Shown: piece by piece, positions 9,956-21,005 of the stretch | How positions within the stretch are numbered: the stretch's first letter is position 1 | How the letters are laid out: each line of letters begins with the position of its first letter | Assembly: GCA_018398585.1 (NCBI GenBank) | Contig: JAGTTD010000015.1 | Location: 5,213,001 to 5,277,000 of the forward strand | Direction of reading: 5' to 3' | Source of the DNA: Simmondsia chinensis | Lineage: Eukaryota; Streptophyta; Magnoliopsida; Caryophyllales; Simmondsiaceae | Length of the DNA stretch: 64,000 nt | The notes under the pieces: generated by a model | Database searches by the model: none | Told to the model about the DNA's origin: nothing | The model's input: only the letters and a program-made list of their open reading frames with translations | Program-made: the position numbers and the translations under genes

Positions 9956-10194
9956 ACCAAATAGGGTACCAACACTCCGTCACCGGATCCCATTAGAACT
10001 CCGAAGTTAAGCGTGCTTAGGCGAGAGTAGTACCAGGATGAGTGACCTCCTGGGAAGTCCTCACCCTCAGGTTGAGGGCATTGGGAAACAGCCTCTCTTC
10101 AGGTTAACACCCTGAAGGGAGAAGGTTGCGTACATCCGCCCCCCAGGACCCTGCATAGGCGGGAGCCCTTGAGGCACTGGGTATGTTCCTTTCC
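9956..10194 (+). mobile_element. 5S rRNA-headed SINE, copy 2 (best preserved)
   Basis: A 239-bp element with a perfect 15-bp duplication (GGTGTTTGTGGTTAA, 9941-9955 and 10195-10209). About 9956-10064 aligns along nearly the whole of plant 5S rRNA up to GGGAAGTCCTC. It includes CACCGGATCCCATTAGAACT, AGTTAAGCGTGCTTAGGCGA, GAGAGTAGTACCAGGATG and GTGACCTCCTGGGAAGTCC. The pol III internal promoter blocks are therefore close to the rRNA. From about 10065 the RTE-type tail begins (AGGTTGAGGGC, AACAGCCTCTCTTCAGG, AGAAGGTTGCGTACATCC, GGCGGGAGCCCTTGAGGCAC) and it ends GTATGTTCCTTTCC. The long duplication fits target-primed reverse transcription. Confidence 0.94.
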
Positions 10195-10449
10195 GGTGTT
10201 TGTGGTTAAGAAATAAATGCTAACAGCTCCACTGTAAACGAAGAAAACTGGGTACTTCAACATTGACTCTTGATTGATCCTGCAAATTTATAATCTTTCG
10301 CAGCTTTGTATATTTATTTCCCCATATCCTAAGTATTTCATATTTATTTATCCCTTCATTGAGTCAAAATCACAATATTAGAGTCTTGCGCACAACTTAG
10401 TAGTTGAAAAAAAAAAAAATCGCCTGGATTCTATTGATGTATTTTCAAA

Positions 10450-11105
10450 ATACAGTAATAAATAAAGTGTCTGATACTTGTTTATAATGTGTTTGGCTTG
10501 ATTAAGTTGGGTGTCGACACATATGTTGAGTGTTTCGACACACAGCTCTGCAGAAACGTCCTTAGGCATCTGTGTGTCGACACACGGGTCTATAGAATTG
10601 CGTGTGTTGAAGTAGTGTCAACACACAATCTTATAGTACCCTGTGTTTTGATGTGAGTGTCGACACTCAGTTCGACACACGGTTTTACAGTGAGCTGTGT
10701 GTTGATCTGTGTGTCGACACACAGCTTTGACACAACATTTTTTACCGTGGCTTTGCACGGTTGGAAGTGATTTTTGGTGGTTCTTTTGGATAATCTTTAT
10801 GCTTTTTTTGAGCACTCTTTTTTTATAAATAAGCCCCCATATTTTGGTTGAAGATATACATTGAAATTACATGTGAAAGATTGAAAAGGCTTGATGAAAG
10901 ATTTGTGTAAAAAACCTTGAAAGTTCATTCTCAAACACATCTCTCTTTCGTCCTTCCTACATATCATCTCACTTCATTGTTTTGGTTGTCATTGTATCTC
11001 TGAGACTATTTTTCTATACTCGAAATAAGTTTTGAGGACAGTGATTACGCGCCTCAACACCTGAGATTATTCAAAGTTACCTGTTTTGTAATAAATTCCC
11101 TAACA
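10450..11105 (+). mobile_element. Putative solo LTR with TGTCGACA palindrome array
   Basis: The left part (10510-10740) holds a cluster of palindromes around GTCGAC: GTGTCGACAC at 10511, TGTGTGTCGACACAC near 10571, GAGTGTCGACACTC near 10656 and TGTGTGTCGACACACA near 10709. A TATA-like TTTTTATAAATAAGCCCCC follows at about 10820, then a leader-like stretch, and an end TCCCTAACA near 11105. This layout (U3 repeats, TATA, leader, CA end) fits a copia-type LTR. No partner LTR, primer site or target duplication was found, so the borders are approximate. Confidence 0.45.
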
Positions 11106-11691
11106 GATTCAATTTCTGCCGGAGGCATTTTCTCCCTAGCTTACCAATGGCAAAATATAGATATATATTGGGTTGTGTCCATTGTTACGTCTACAGTGGT
11201 GTATGATATCGAACTTGGATGGCGCCTCTTATTCCTGTAGTTCCCAACCAATAGGATATGTCTTAGAAGGACAATAATGATATTATATAAGTAATGTGAA
11301 TATATGTTCTTAAAAATTTTTTAAAATGAATTTTTAATAATATTTTATTATAATATATCCAGTTAAATATGATTAATGTTAAAATTATCATTTATAATTA
11401 ATTTAATAATTTATATATACATACTATGTTTATTTTATACGGTTTATATATATATAACTAATATTATAACGTTTTTAAATTTAATATCTATATATTTAAT
11501 ATATATCAATATTATATACTGTCATATAATATATTTCCGAATTTGAAAGAATACAATAACGTCCCACATGAGCGCGGTTAATAACTATTTTTAATAAATT
11601 AATAAATTTATACCATATAAAATTAAAAATATAAATAAAAACATAAAATCAAGCCTATTTATTTTCAATTATTTTCAATTTTGGTTATTTT
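11106..11691. other. AT-rich intergenic, no gene seen
   Basis: Dominated by TATA and AATA runs (11330-11540). No ORF and no repeats with clear borders. Confidence 0.35.
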
Positions 11692-11700
11692 CATGAATAA

Positions 11701-11965
11701 CAACAACAATAACAACAGACCTAGTGCCTCAAGGGCTCTCGCATAAGCAGGGTCTGGGAGAGGTGGAAGTACGCAGCCTTATCCTTTTAGGGTGTAACCC
11801 TTCCGAGAGGCTATTTCTGATAACCCCTAACCTTAGGGTTGGCAACACGAAGACTTCCCAGAAGATCACCTATCTTGATACTACTCTCGCCCAAATATGC
11901 TCTACTTCAGAGTTCTAGTGAGATACAATGTCTTAGTACTTAGTAAATGAACTGTATTTTTGACG
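11701..11965 (-). mobile_element. 5S rRNA-headed SINE, copy 3 (older, minus strand)
   Basis: Read on the minus strand, the head has CACTAGAACTCTGAAGTAGA, TTTGGGCGAGAGTAGTAT and GATCTTCTGGGAAGTCTTCG, followed by TGTTGCCAACCC. This copy keeps more of the 5S 3' end than copies 1 and 2. It then reads AGGGTTACACCCTAAAAGGA, TAAGGCTGCGTACTTCCACC, CCCAGACCCTGCTTATGCGA and GAGGCACTAGG, ending in (GTT)n. Flanking CATGAATAA occurs at 11692-11700 and 11966-11974, a likely 9-bp duplication. Divergence from 5S is greater than in the other copies. Confidence 0.85.
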
Positions 11966-11974
11966 CATGAATAA

Positions 11975-12879
11975 AACACAAAAAATAAAATTGACATGGT
12001 CAAAGATGGACCACGAGGGAAGAAAATAAGAGAGTACAGTATCACAATTCACAAGTTCAAACTGGGATTTGCTTTGACTAACGAGAGGACAATTACAAAC
12101 ATGTCATCTTCCAACATTCTTCTTAGATATATAAACTAAGTACAATTTGATTCACAAAAATAATATTATTATCATAGTAAAATTATAGTATTTAAGGCAA
12201 TTTTCTAGCTCTTATTATTTACAAGTTATATAATTGCTCTGGTAATAATAATTTTTGCACTAATAATAACGACCTCCTATCGTTTTCATTATATTTTGTT
12301 GACCCTGTCATTTTTATCGATGTATTTTTAGTTGTGTTAATTATTTCTTATATTATTTTAAATGTTATAATATTATCTGGAATACCTAATTTCATCCTAG
12401 ATTCCGGTAGAATTATGCCAATTCAGCATAATATTTCCCAAAGGAAGGATCTATTTAAGACATTGTAAGTAATAATATAGGCCAAATGATTCTAGAACAG
12501 AAAGAATCGATGAACCATTGATTCAACCAAAAAAGTTATTTAGAAAAATATTTTCTTTGTAAATTATTTTTAATTATTTTTTGTCTTCCTAATTAAAGAA
12601 AATGTTTCATTATATAAATTTGTATAAGGTTCATGTTTGGCCAAATTAAAGTCAAAATAAACCATATGATTTGAGATTACAACAAAAAAATTCCCCTCCA
12701 CGATTAACATGAGATTATAAATCCATCTCCTCTAGAGGAAAATATTTTCAAAAATTATATTTGTTTCTATGAAGTTATATCAAAAAACATCAAAATTAGG
12801 ATGATATATCATTTTCCATCAAAATAAACTGAGTCTAAAGCAATAATTAACTACATTCGTGTTGCTAAGGGAGCCCATG
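11975..12879. other. Intergenic, no gene seen
   Basis: AT-rich sequence without a recognised gene or terminal repeats on either strand. Confidence 0.35.
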
Positions 12880-12894
12880 AACACCACCCCCACT

Positions 12895-12988
12895 ACAACA
12901 ATAACAACAGACCCAGTGCCTCAAAGGCTCCCACATAAACGGGGTCTGAGAGGGGTGGATGTACGCAGTCTTACTCCTAAGGTTTTAA
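12895..12988 (-). mobile_element. Short RTE-tail insertion with TSD
   Basis: A 94-bp insertion made only of the RTE/SINE 3' module. Read on the minus strand it has AAGACTGCGTACATCCACCC, CAGACCCCGTTTATGTGGGA, GAGGCACTGGGTCTG and (TTG)n. It is flanked by AACACCACCCCCACT (12880-12894) and AACACCACCCCCGCT (12989-13003), 14 of 15 bases matching. It is a strongly 5'-truncated retroinsertion. Confidence 0.85.
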
Positions 12989-13003
12989 AACACCACCCCC
13001 GCT

Positions 13004-14398
13004 ATTAAGTACATATGTCTGAAGAAGGACCACCACAACTAAAGAAAATGAAAGACAAAATGGAGCGGGTCACCAATTATTTCAAGTTAGATGATGATGT
13101 TTGTTGAGTGGACTGACAAAACTCCAAATCAAAATAACAAACATACAATAAAAAAAAAAAAAAGAAAGACCGAGAGATTCCAAATTTACGTGGTTCAGCT
13201 TTAATCTACGTTCAAGGAAGTGAGCATAATAATTTATCTATTTCTGAGAAAGTTTATATAAGACGTCTTAAGACTACTACCCTATTCGTCGCAATCATAA
13301 TATGCGCGTATGTATGTATTTATGTGTATACACCCAGACACTAAACTTTAGTGTGGTGTCGGATGGGTTAAATTTCTATTTGGCTTTCCCGTATAAGAGT
13401 AATAAAGTGATCTTTAATAAAGTAAAAATACTTTATTGAACTTTTTTAGATGTTTACCAGACATGTAAAATTATTCTTAAATAATATTTGACTCGGTCTA
13501 TAAAAAAAAGGATCTATTTATCTACTCTTAGACTGAAGGGTGCAAAAAATGCTCGTTTTTAAAGCGGAATAAATTAAATTAGATTACTCCCGCTAATGAT
13601 TTTAAAATAACTTGTGAGGAAAGTATGATTAAATAGACTCTAGCTAATGTAACTTTGATAACAAAGGATCAACAACTCACTTTCCCACATTCTTGATAAA
13701 GATAAAATAAAATGAAAACAAAATTGAAATAACAAGATGTTAATTTGGTGTAGCAGTGTGATGAGAAACGGAAACGTAAAATTTAAATTGAGCACGTTAG
13801 TTCGAAAAGAAACTTGGAATTCACTGAAAGAGAGAAAATAACTAGGGTTTTGTATTCTTAAATTGATGAACGAGCCATACAACAATTATAGCAAGTATTT
13901 ATAGAAAAATAAGAAACTCTAAAATATAAAATTATGAAAATACCCCTAAAACTGCGAAATTGCAAAATACTCATTTGGATTTCTTGCGGTCCAATTGCTT
14001 TATAAATACTTCGGCTACTCATTCTACATCATAGTGAGACAACTCACCCCTTAGGTATAAGGTCTTAAGTCTGAAGCTCATCTCACTCGTCTTCGAATAT
14101 AGGTGGCCCGTATTAGAGTATTATTGTCCGACTTTAGCTTCTAAAAAATTAGATAAAAATAAAGAAGGTTGTTATTATTATCATTATAGATGAAACAAAA
14201 ATCAAGTGGATAAAAATGAAGTCAAATTTAACTTTTACCAATGGAATTCCCTGTCAGGCAATTTGAAAACTACCCAACTTTTAACTTTACCCACTCCCTT
14301 TCTCTGGATATTATTTTAGATTATGCATTTTTAAAATGATTTTTCTAATTTAATATGATATAATAAATGTAGTCGAATTATTTAATTTTTTGATGGAT
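13004..14398. other. Intergenic with retroelement-like debris
   Basis: No intact gene. 13170-13190 has ATTTACGTGGTTCAGC and 13790-13910 has a minus-strand leader-like and TATA-like stretch (reverse complement of TATTTATAGAAA). Both are common in copia LTRs, but borders could not be fixed. A poly(A) run lies at 13150-13163. Confidence 0.3.
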
Positions 14399-14622
14399 TT
14401 TTTTTTTTTTTTTTGTGGATAATTTAGCGTAAGCTCAAAGATAAATGTCAAGTACACAGGCTAAAATACGACAAACATGATACAAAAATAGAAGAAAACA
14501 TCAAATTTACCACCGCCACAACCATCTAATATAACAAAAGAAAAATAATTCTGTTTGACCACCTAAGAATAGACTCAATATTTTTAACCAACTTATCTTC
14601 TTTATAAGGAAGGTCATGACAC

Positions 14623-15181
14623 TAGGGCTGTAAACAAACCGAACGTTTGATAAACTATTCGTGTTCGAAATCAATTATCGCTTGTTCGTGTTTATTATTG
14701 AAGCTTGATAATTTATCAAGCCAAGTCCGAGCAGACTTGATAAGCTCAAAAAGCTGAGTTTGAACAAGGGAATGCTCTACTCGTTAATATTCGCAAACTG
14801 TTTGATAAGGGCTTTGTAAGGAGCCCGTTAAAAGTTAAGAACTCACTAAAAGCTTGTTAATGACTTGTTAACAGTTAATATTAACTCTAAAATAGTTCGA
14901 TAATGGCTCGATAGTAATTCGAATAGCTCGCCTCAATAGGGAGCTCCATTCGATAATGAGCTCGGGTTGGCTATGTGCTCGATTTTGCTTGATAGCGAAC
15001 TTGGCCCAGCTCGATAAGGAGCTTGAATCCGCTCGATTAGCCTAACAAGCCGAGCTTCGAACACAACAAAGGGTTTGGAAGCTTGACAAGAGCTTGGCTC
15101 AAGCTAGAGCTTGATAAGACTTATACAACTTGAGTTCGAATAAGAGGGTGCTCAGCTCGGCTTGGCTGGTTTACACCCCTA
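14623..15181. mobile_element. hAT-type MITE, 559 bp
   Basis: Perfect 8-bp duplication CATGACAC (14615-14622 and 15182-15189). The terminal inverted repeats are TAGGGCTGTAAACAAACCGA, and TAGGGGTGTAAACCAGCCAA from the right end read in reverse complement. The interior is filled with GCTCGATAA and GAGCTTG repeats and has no ORF, so it is non-autonomous. It sits in the 3' region of the L1 LINE. Confidence 0.92.
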
Positions 15182-15314
15182 CATGACACCAAGCTTCAGC
15201 CCAATATTCAGCTCGCATTAAGATACTCCAAAACAAGTCCTCATCCCACTTGTCTTTATCAAAGATTATCTTATTTCTTTTGTTCCACAACACCCACATC
15301 GTTATAAAGAAAAA

Positions 15315-15909
15315 TGTGCGGATAAACTGGAACAAATCGATATACTTTGATACCAATTTGTTAGGGAAATCTTGATGCAGAAGCGTAAACCCTAATCACA
15401 TGATTCGATTCAAATAATATGATTCACACAAACGAGAAGTAAACAAATATATGGAGAAAAAAAGAATAAACACGAACACACAATATTTACGTAGAACCCC
15501 CTCTACAATCGAGAGGGGAGAAAACCACGGGTGGAGATGGAGATTCTTTATTGATATTGAACAAAAGAATTACAACAACACTTCCTCTGAACGAGATCTA
15601 TGAAAGAATTACAATCACTTTCTCTTAACTCTCGTAGCACTCAAAATCTTAATTAGAGGAATTACAAAGTCACCTCTCTCTCAATGGCGGCACCTCACAC
15701 TTTAATTGGATCACACATGACGCAAACCCTACATCCTAATTTATAGGCGCAGGTCTGGAAGGTACTGATCGAGCGGCCCTCTTATGGCCCAAAAAAGCCT
15801 GAAACTTTCCTTAAATAGCCCGATCGATCGCGCTTCCCTCCCGATCGATTGGTGACCCCACGGCAACCCCATAAACTTAAAACAAATAATTTGAGACATA
15901 AACCTAACA
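15315..15909 (-). repeat. 3' LTR of copia element
   Basis: Direct repeat of 17750-18383. It is 39 bp shorter, mainly because the block of GATYGATYGG motifs (15757-15780 here) is contracted. Confidence 0.9.
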
Positions 15910-15985
15910 AATCTCCACCTTGGCTCAAATTACATACATAAAAGAATTTCCTCCACCTTCTCCACTAAACACCCCACACACGGGG

Positions 15986-17690
15986 TTATCTCAACAAAGC
16001 ACGAAACCTAATCGAGTTCGAGCGAAGCTTGAACTTCCTGCTAGGTAGCAACTGAGTGAACATATCTGAGAGGTTATCAGCAATGCCAATCTTCTTCTTC
16101 TCTGAATTGGCTCTTGACACATTATCTAAAACAGCCACCTGTTGCTGAACTGTGTTACTCAACTGAAACTGAACTCCCTCTGGCCTATTCACCTGACTTG
16201 AATCACAATCAACTGATGACATCTTCTGTGGAGACAATAACAAAGACTCACCAAACGTGACACGTCTACTTGTCAGGAATTGCTTGAAGCGAAAACCTTT
16301 GTACTTCTCATAAAGCCCTTGTTCACAGACTATCATTCCTGTAGACTGACCACAAAAAGAGCCCCTCACACTGTGCTGAGACAGACCCCTATCACCTGAA
16401 TGATCCAATCTCAAACGTCCTGAATTTGTGATCTCTGGTTCTGTCAACATTAAGGATGATGAAAATGCTACAACAGATCTTGCAACTGTGGAACCAACAA
16501 GCTCATACAGAGTACCTAGCCTTCTGCCTTTCATAACTGTCAATGCACCCTTAACGACCCTCAAAACTCCACCTTCAGCTGTGTACTTGTACCCTTTGGA
16601 CTCAAGAGTACCTTAAGAGATGAGATTTTTCTTCAAATTAGGAACATGGCGAACATCGCTCAAAACCCTGATAGTGCCATCGAACATCCTAAAACAAATT
16701 GTTCCCATACCCAGAACTTTGCATAGAGTATCATTACCCATCAAAGCAACTCCACCTCGAATGAACTTGTACGTGGAAAACTAATCCCGGTTGGGACATA
16801 CATGATAGGAGTAACCCGAATCCAAAATCCAACTATCTCTCAACCTGGATTGAGGTTCAGACATAGACAGTAGAAGATCGTCATTCTCATCATCCACAAC
16901 ACTAGCTACTATGGATCTCTGGTCAGACCTGTTATCTGCTTCAAGTTTTCTTTTAAGCTTATAACAGTCTTTCTTAATGTGCTTCTTATGACAGTAGTTA
17001 CAGGTTAGGTCTTAATACCTATACTTAGACTTGCTTCCACTATGATCATACTCAGTTCTCCCCCTCACAAATAAACCACTACCTGAGTTATTAACAGAAT
17101 CAGATAATTCTCTATCTACTCATTCTTTACTCAGTAGGTTTCTCCTAACTTCATCAATAGATATGGCTTGTCTACCACCATAAATCATGCTTTCAATAAA
17201 ACCCTTATATGAAGTAGAGAGAACATAACAACAATATTGCCTGATCTTCATCCTTAGGAACATTATCCAATTCTTTCAAATCTTGAATAATTGAATTAAA
17301 TTCATTGACGTAATTCTTAAGTGACGTACCTTCTGACATACGAAACATGAATAATCGGCGCTTAACTGCTAGTTTGTTGGCGACATACTTGAAACAGAAC
17401 ATATCCTGCAATTTCTCCCACAACTCCTTAGCTATTTTCACTTCTAGAACTTCTGTCAAAACGTTATCGGTAAGACACATCTGAATTGCTATGAGTGCCT
17501 TCTCATCTAACTCCTCCCATTGTGCTTATGTCAAATTCTCTGGTTTCTTCTTTTTTTCATCTAAAGCTTTCTTCAAGCCACTTTGAGTCAAGAGGCCCTT
17601 AATGCAAACCTGTCATAAACTGAAGCTCCCCTTACCACCAAACTTCTTAACTTCGGATCTAATTGCGGACGTCATAGTATCAAATTGAAA
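15986..17690 (-). pseudogene. Copia gag-protease remnant fused to RNase H C-terminus
   Basis: Minus-strand coding pieces. Gag at 17690-17205 contains ANELWEKL-like text and FRMSEGTSLKNYVNEFNSII, close to the intact gag at 49285. A degraded zinc-knuckle and protease region follows (about 17040-16600). Then comes pre-integrase debris (MRVVKGALTVMKGRRLGTLY). The frame jumps to a post-integrase segment (FKQFLTSRRVTFGES) and finally to IADNLSDMFTQLLPSRKF, which matches the very end of pol at 53180. One or more deletions removed integrase core and RT. Many stops; not functional. Confidence 0.85.
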
Positions 17691-17749
17691 TAAACAGGGC
17701 TCTGATACAAATTCCACCCAAGGCTCTGAACCTGGCTCTGATACCAATT

Positions 17750-18383
17750 TGTGCGGATAAACTGGAACAAATTGATATACTTTGATACTAATTTGTTAGG
17801 AAAATCTTGATGCGGAAGCGTAAACCCTAATCACTTGATTCGATTCAAAAAATATGACTCACACAAACGAGAAGTAAACAAATATATGGAGAAAGAAAGA
17901 ACAAACACGAACACACAATATTTACGTGGAAACCCTTCTACAATCGAGAGGGGAGAAAACCACGGGCGGAGATGGAGATTCTTTATTGATACTGAACGGA
18001 AGAACTACAACGACACTTCCTCTGAACGAGATCTATGAAAGAATTACAATCACTTTCTCTTAACTCTCGTAGCACTCAAAATCTGAATTAGAGGAATTAC
18101 AAAGTCACCTCTCTCTCAATGGCGGCGCCTCACACTTTAATTGGATCACACATGATTCAAACCCTACATCCTAATTTATAGGCGCAGGTCTGGAAGATCC
18201 CGATTGATCGGAAAACACCCGATTGATTGGAATCGGGCCGATCAATCGGCCCACTTAAGGCCCAAAAAAAACCCGAAACTTTCCTTAAATCACCTGATTG
18301 ATCGGGCTTCCCTCCCGATCGATCGGTGACCCCACGACAACCCCATAAACTTAAAACAAGTAATTTGAGACATAAACCTAACA
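17750..18383 (-). repeat. 5' LTR of copia element
   Basis: 634-bp LTR. On the minus strand the region near 18330-18200 is U3-like, with several GATTGATCGG and CGATCGATCGG motifs. A TATA-like TATAAATTAGG follows at about 18182-18172. It ends TTATCCGCACA next to the primer site. Confidence 0.9.
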
Positions 18384-18600
18384 GAAAAGTAATATCCAAA
18401 TCTTCTTTTCAACCCTACCACATACCCACAAAAGTCCATTGCTCAAATTGCTCTCCTAATGTGTTCCAGAAAAATAGCTCTTTTAATCAATTATTATCGG
18501 ATATTATAAGAAAAGTGATATCCAAATCTTCTTTTTTGATAGATTAATCAATTATTATTCGATATTATGTCTTATATGTGATGCATTTTGATTTGAGGGT
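18384..18600 (-). repeat. L1 segment with internal duplication
   Basis: Host LINE sequence between insertions. GAAAAGTRATATCCAAATCT occurs at 18384 and again near 18512. AATCAATTATTATYSGATAT occurs near 18486 and 18546. This is a local duplication of about 60-130 bp that postdates the LINE insertion. Confidence 0.6.
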
Positions 18601-19153
18601 AGACCTGGCAATCAGGTCGGATCAGGACGGGTTGGGTCAGCTCAGGTCGGGTTAATGTCAGGCCGGGTCTATCTCGGGTTGAGTCAAAATCGGGTTGGGT
18701 CAAGCTTGGGTCAGGTTATTATCGAGTTCGGGTCGACCTCGGGTCAGGTCAATCTCAGGTTGGGTCGATGTCGGGTCAGGTCAATCTCAGGTCGGGTCAT
18801 CCTTGGGTCAGACAGGATTTCAATTTGATTCATCAGGATGTTTTGATAATATATTTATTCAACTTTGAAAATTATAACTTAAACAATGACAAAAAATGAC
18901 AATAATTATCTTATTATTTAGATTCTATAATAAGTTGGTCTTTATTTGTGTCATTTTGGGTTATAGGACAAGTTTGGTTCATATCTTGGGTCATCAAGAG
19001 TCGGGTCTAATCCAGGTCGGGTCATTTCGAGTTTCGGTCAACTCGGGTAGGGTCAAATTCAAGTTGGTTCATTTTCGGGTTCGGGTCCCAATAAATTTAA
19101 AAATTTTCTGGTTAGGGTCGGATCATTGGGTCAGGTCACATTTTGCCATCTCT
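18601..19153. mobile_element. hAT-type MITE rich in GGGTCAGGTC repeats
   Basis: Ends are AGACCTGGCAATCAGG, and AGAGATGGCAAAATGTGACC from the right end in reverse complement. They are flanked by ATTTGAGGGT at 18591-18600 and 19154-19163 (an 8-bp hAT duplication would be TTGAGGGT). Both subterminal regions are packed with TCGGGT, CAGGTC and GGGTTGGGTC motifs, the usual layout of transposase-binding repeats. There is no transposase ORF. Confidence 0.85.
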
Positions 19154-19340
19154 ATTTGAGGGTATTGCATATATTTTACATAAGTGTAATAATAACATTT
19201 GTTTTTTTTGCTAAAAGGCAAGTGCTAAATTCTTATGATATCAAAAGTTTATGTACAACGTATATCAAAACGATAACAAAATTTTATAGCTCCAGGCTAC
19301 TAAAACATTATATCAACCTAGTCACAACATTGATCAAGAT

Positions 19341-20995
19341 CTACCTAAACACAAAATTGATCCTATAAACTAAATTTTGGATTTCTCTTATCACCGGCAT
19401 GGTTCCCTCGTTTGCCCTTCGAAGACTCTCATGTCCCTTTCCCTCCAAAGCACATAAACAATTGCTGTAAGCATGCTCGTTTAACATTAGAATCTTCCAA
19501 CCTACTTCGGATCTTCCTACCAAACCAATCAAAACAGTATTTGAAGCTCATAGTAAAAAGGATTCCACTTCAATTTCAGATATCTTTCTACCCCCTTCTT
19601 ACCCATGCATAGTAAAAAAAAAAGGTGTTCTTGAGATTCACGAGCTTGATGACATCACCGGCTAGCTAATGCCACCCCCTCTTGTTTGTAATCTATCCTC
19701 AGTCAGCAGACCATGTGATCCATAGAATGGAGCTGCGTTTAGGAAAAGAGTATTTAGCCCATATTGTTTATCCCTAATGTGTTTTCTCCGTCTTCGCTTG
19801 GATTAGGTGATAAGCCTTTGCACTTATGAATTTACCCTCTAAACTGCAAGCCTCAAGCATAGCCTTAGCTCCCTGCATTGAATCATATTGTTTTATAATC
19901 ATATCCCGACATTGCAACAACATTTTCCTATTCAAGGAGTCATTATTCAATACTTCAATCTGCCAAAAATCATGCACTTTCATATAGATCTGATGAACCC
20001 ATTTGGCCAACAAAGTTCCTGGATACTCCACAACATACGCATCAACTGGGCTAAGTTCCAGCTTTGAATCTATTTTATGCCTAGTATGTCTTTGTTGGTA
20101 GGTCAACAAAGTTTATTCCAGGCTTGAGGAAAAAAAGTCCTTGTATTCCTCTTTGTGCCTCTCCACAAGGAGGCCAAAAATAATCTTTGTAGCTCTTTCA
20201 CAACAGCTTTAGGTAAAAGAAAGATGTTACCCCAAAACAACATAACACTCATGAAAACAGAATTAATCAACTCTCTTTTCCCTGCATACGACATTTTCTT
20301 CTGATGTCAGCTAAAAATCCAAGATTTGATTTTATCGAACAAGAGGCCAAATTGATCCACTCTCAACTTAGTTCCCGAGATCAGTATACCCAGATACTTC
20401 AAAAGCCCAGACCTTGAGCAATAGCCTCTCTATCGGCCTGATCGACCCCAACGAAACATATACGACATTTCAAGACATTCTACCGTAAACCTGAGGCATC
20501 TATAAAATTAAGGAATTTCCTCCATATAGCATTAATTGATTCTCTATCTCCTCTAGCAAATAGCAATAGGTCATCAACCAAAATCAAATGATTAAGATTC
20601 AACTTCTTACACTTAGGATGATATTTATATGATTTGTCAATCCCAGCACCCTCTAACTCTCTCGATAGATACTCCATACATAAAATAAAAATGTATGGGA
20701 AAATCGGGTCACCTTGCTCCGAGGAAAAAAAAAACCCACAAGCTCACCATTCATCTGAATTGAAAAATATGGCATCGTGACACATTGATTAATCCACTCT
20801 ATGAACTCATCCGGAAAGTTAAAGCCCACAAGCAAATCAAAGAGGAAATCCCAATTCATCGTATCATACGCTTTTCTAATGTCAATTTTCACGAAGCATT
20901 GGGGCGACATATATTTCCTAATGAAATGCTTAATAATCTCCTGGCCCAGTAAAATGTTATCAAACATATACCAACCCCAAACAAAAGCTCCTTGA
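19341..20995 (-). pseudogene. L1 LINE ORF2 reverse transcriptase fragments
   Basis: The parental enzyme would reverse-transcribe LINE RNA at the genomic nick. Pieces on the minus strand: 20967-20653 carries VKIDIRKAYDTMNWDFLFDL (RT palm) and FPDEFIEWINQCV. 20677-20480 carries the active-site block as LVDDLLLFARGDRES, so the usual FADD is altered to LVDD. 20294-20103 carries GKRELINSV, and 20109-19774 and 19532-19341 hold more distal sequence. Several frameshifts and stops separate them. No ORF1 or endonuclease is present. Confidence 0.88.
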
Positions 20996-21005
20996 GCACC
21001 ATGTT

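Larger units (their letters stand above)
15315..18383 (-). mobile_element. Ty1-copia element with large internal deletion (minus strand)
   Basis: LTRs: 3' LTR 15315-15909 and 5' LTR 17750-18383. Each reads TGTTAGG...CGCACA on the minus strand. The primer site TGGTATCAGAGCCAGGTT (minus strand, near 17727-17745) matches the initiator Met tRNA. The polypurine tract AAGGTGGAGATT abuts the 3' LTR. Flanks are AAAAA (15310-15314) and GAAAA (18384-18388), 4 of 5 matching. LTR ends, primer site and tract match the element at 48749, so they are the same family. Integrase core, RT and most of RNase H are deleted. It lies within the L1 LINE. Confidence 0.9.
14399..21005 (-). mobile_element. 5'-truncated L1 LINE, minus strand, with nested insertions
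   Basis: A poly(T) run at 14399-14415 marks the poly(A) tail on the minus strand. Coding pieces run right to left: reverse transcriptase (20995-20480), connection region (20294-19341), and a distal segment after the insertions (15356-15171, with TMWVLWNKRNKIIF, typical of the L1 C-terminal region). Upstream of 20995 the LINE coding sequence stops, so the copy is truncated inside the RT. Three later insertions split it: a hAT MITE (14623-15181), a copia element (15315-18383) and a second hAT MITE (18601-19153). The LINE frame resumes across the copia insertion, which confirms the nesting order. Confidence 0.85.

Noticed and set aside
10510..10740. CRISPR-like array
   Set aside because: The palindromic repeats are unevenly spaced and degenerate, there are no uniform spacers, and the context is a plant LTR-like region.
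13640..13885. 81-aa minus-strand ORF
   Set aside because: Phe/Leu-rich product of AT-rich DNA in a stretch that resembles LTR debris; no family recognised.
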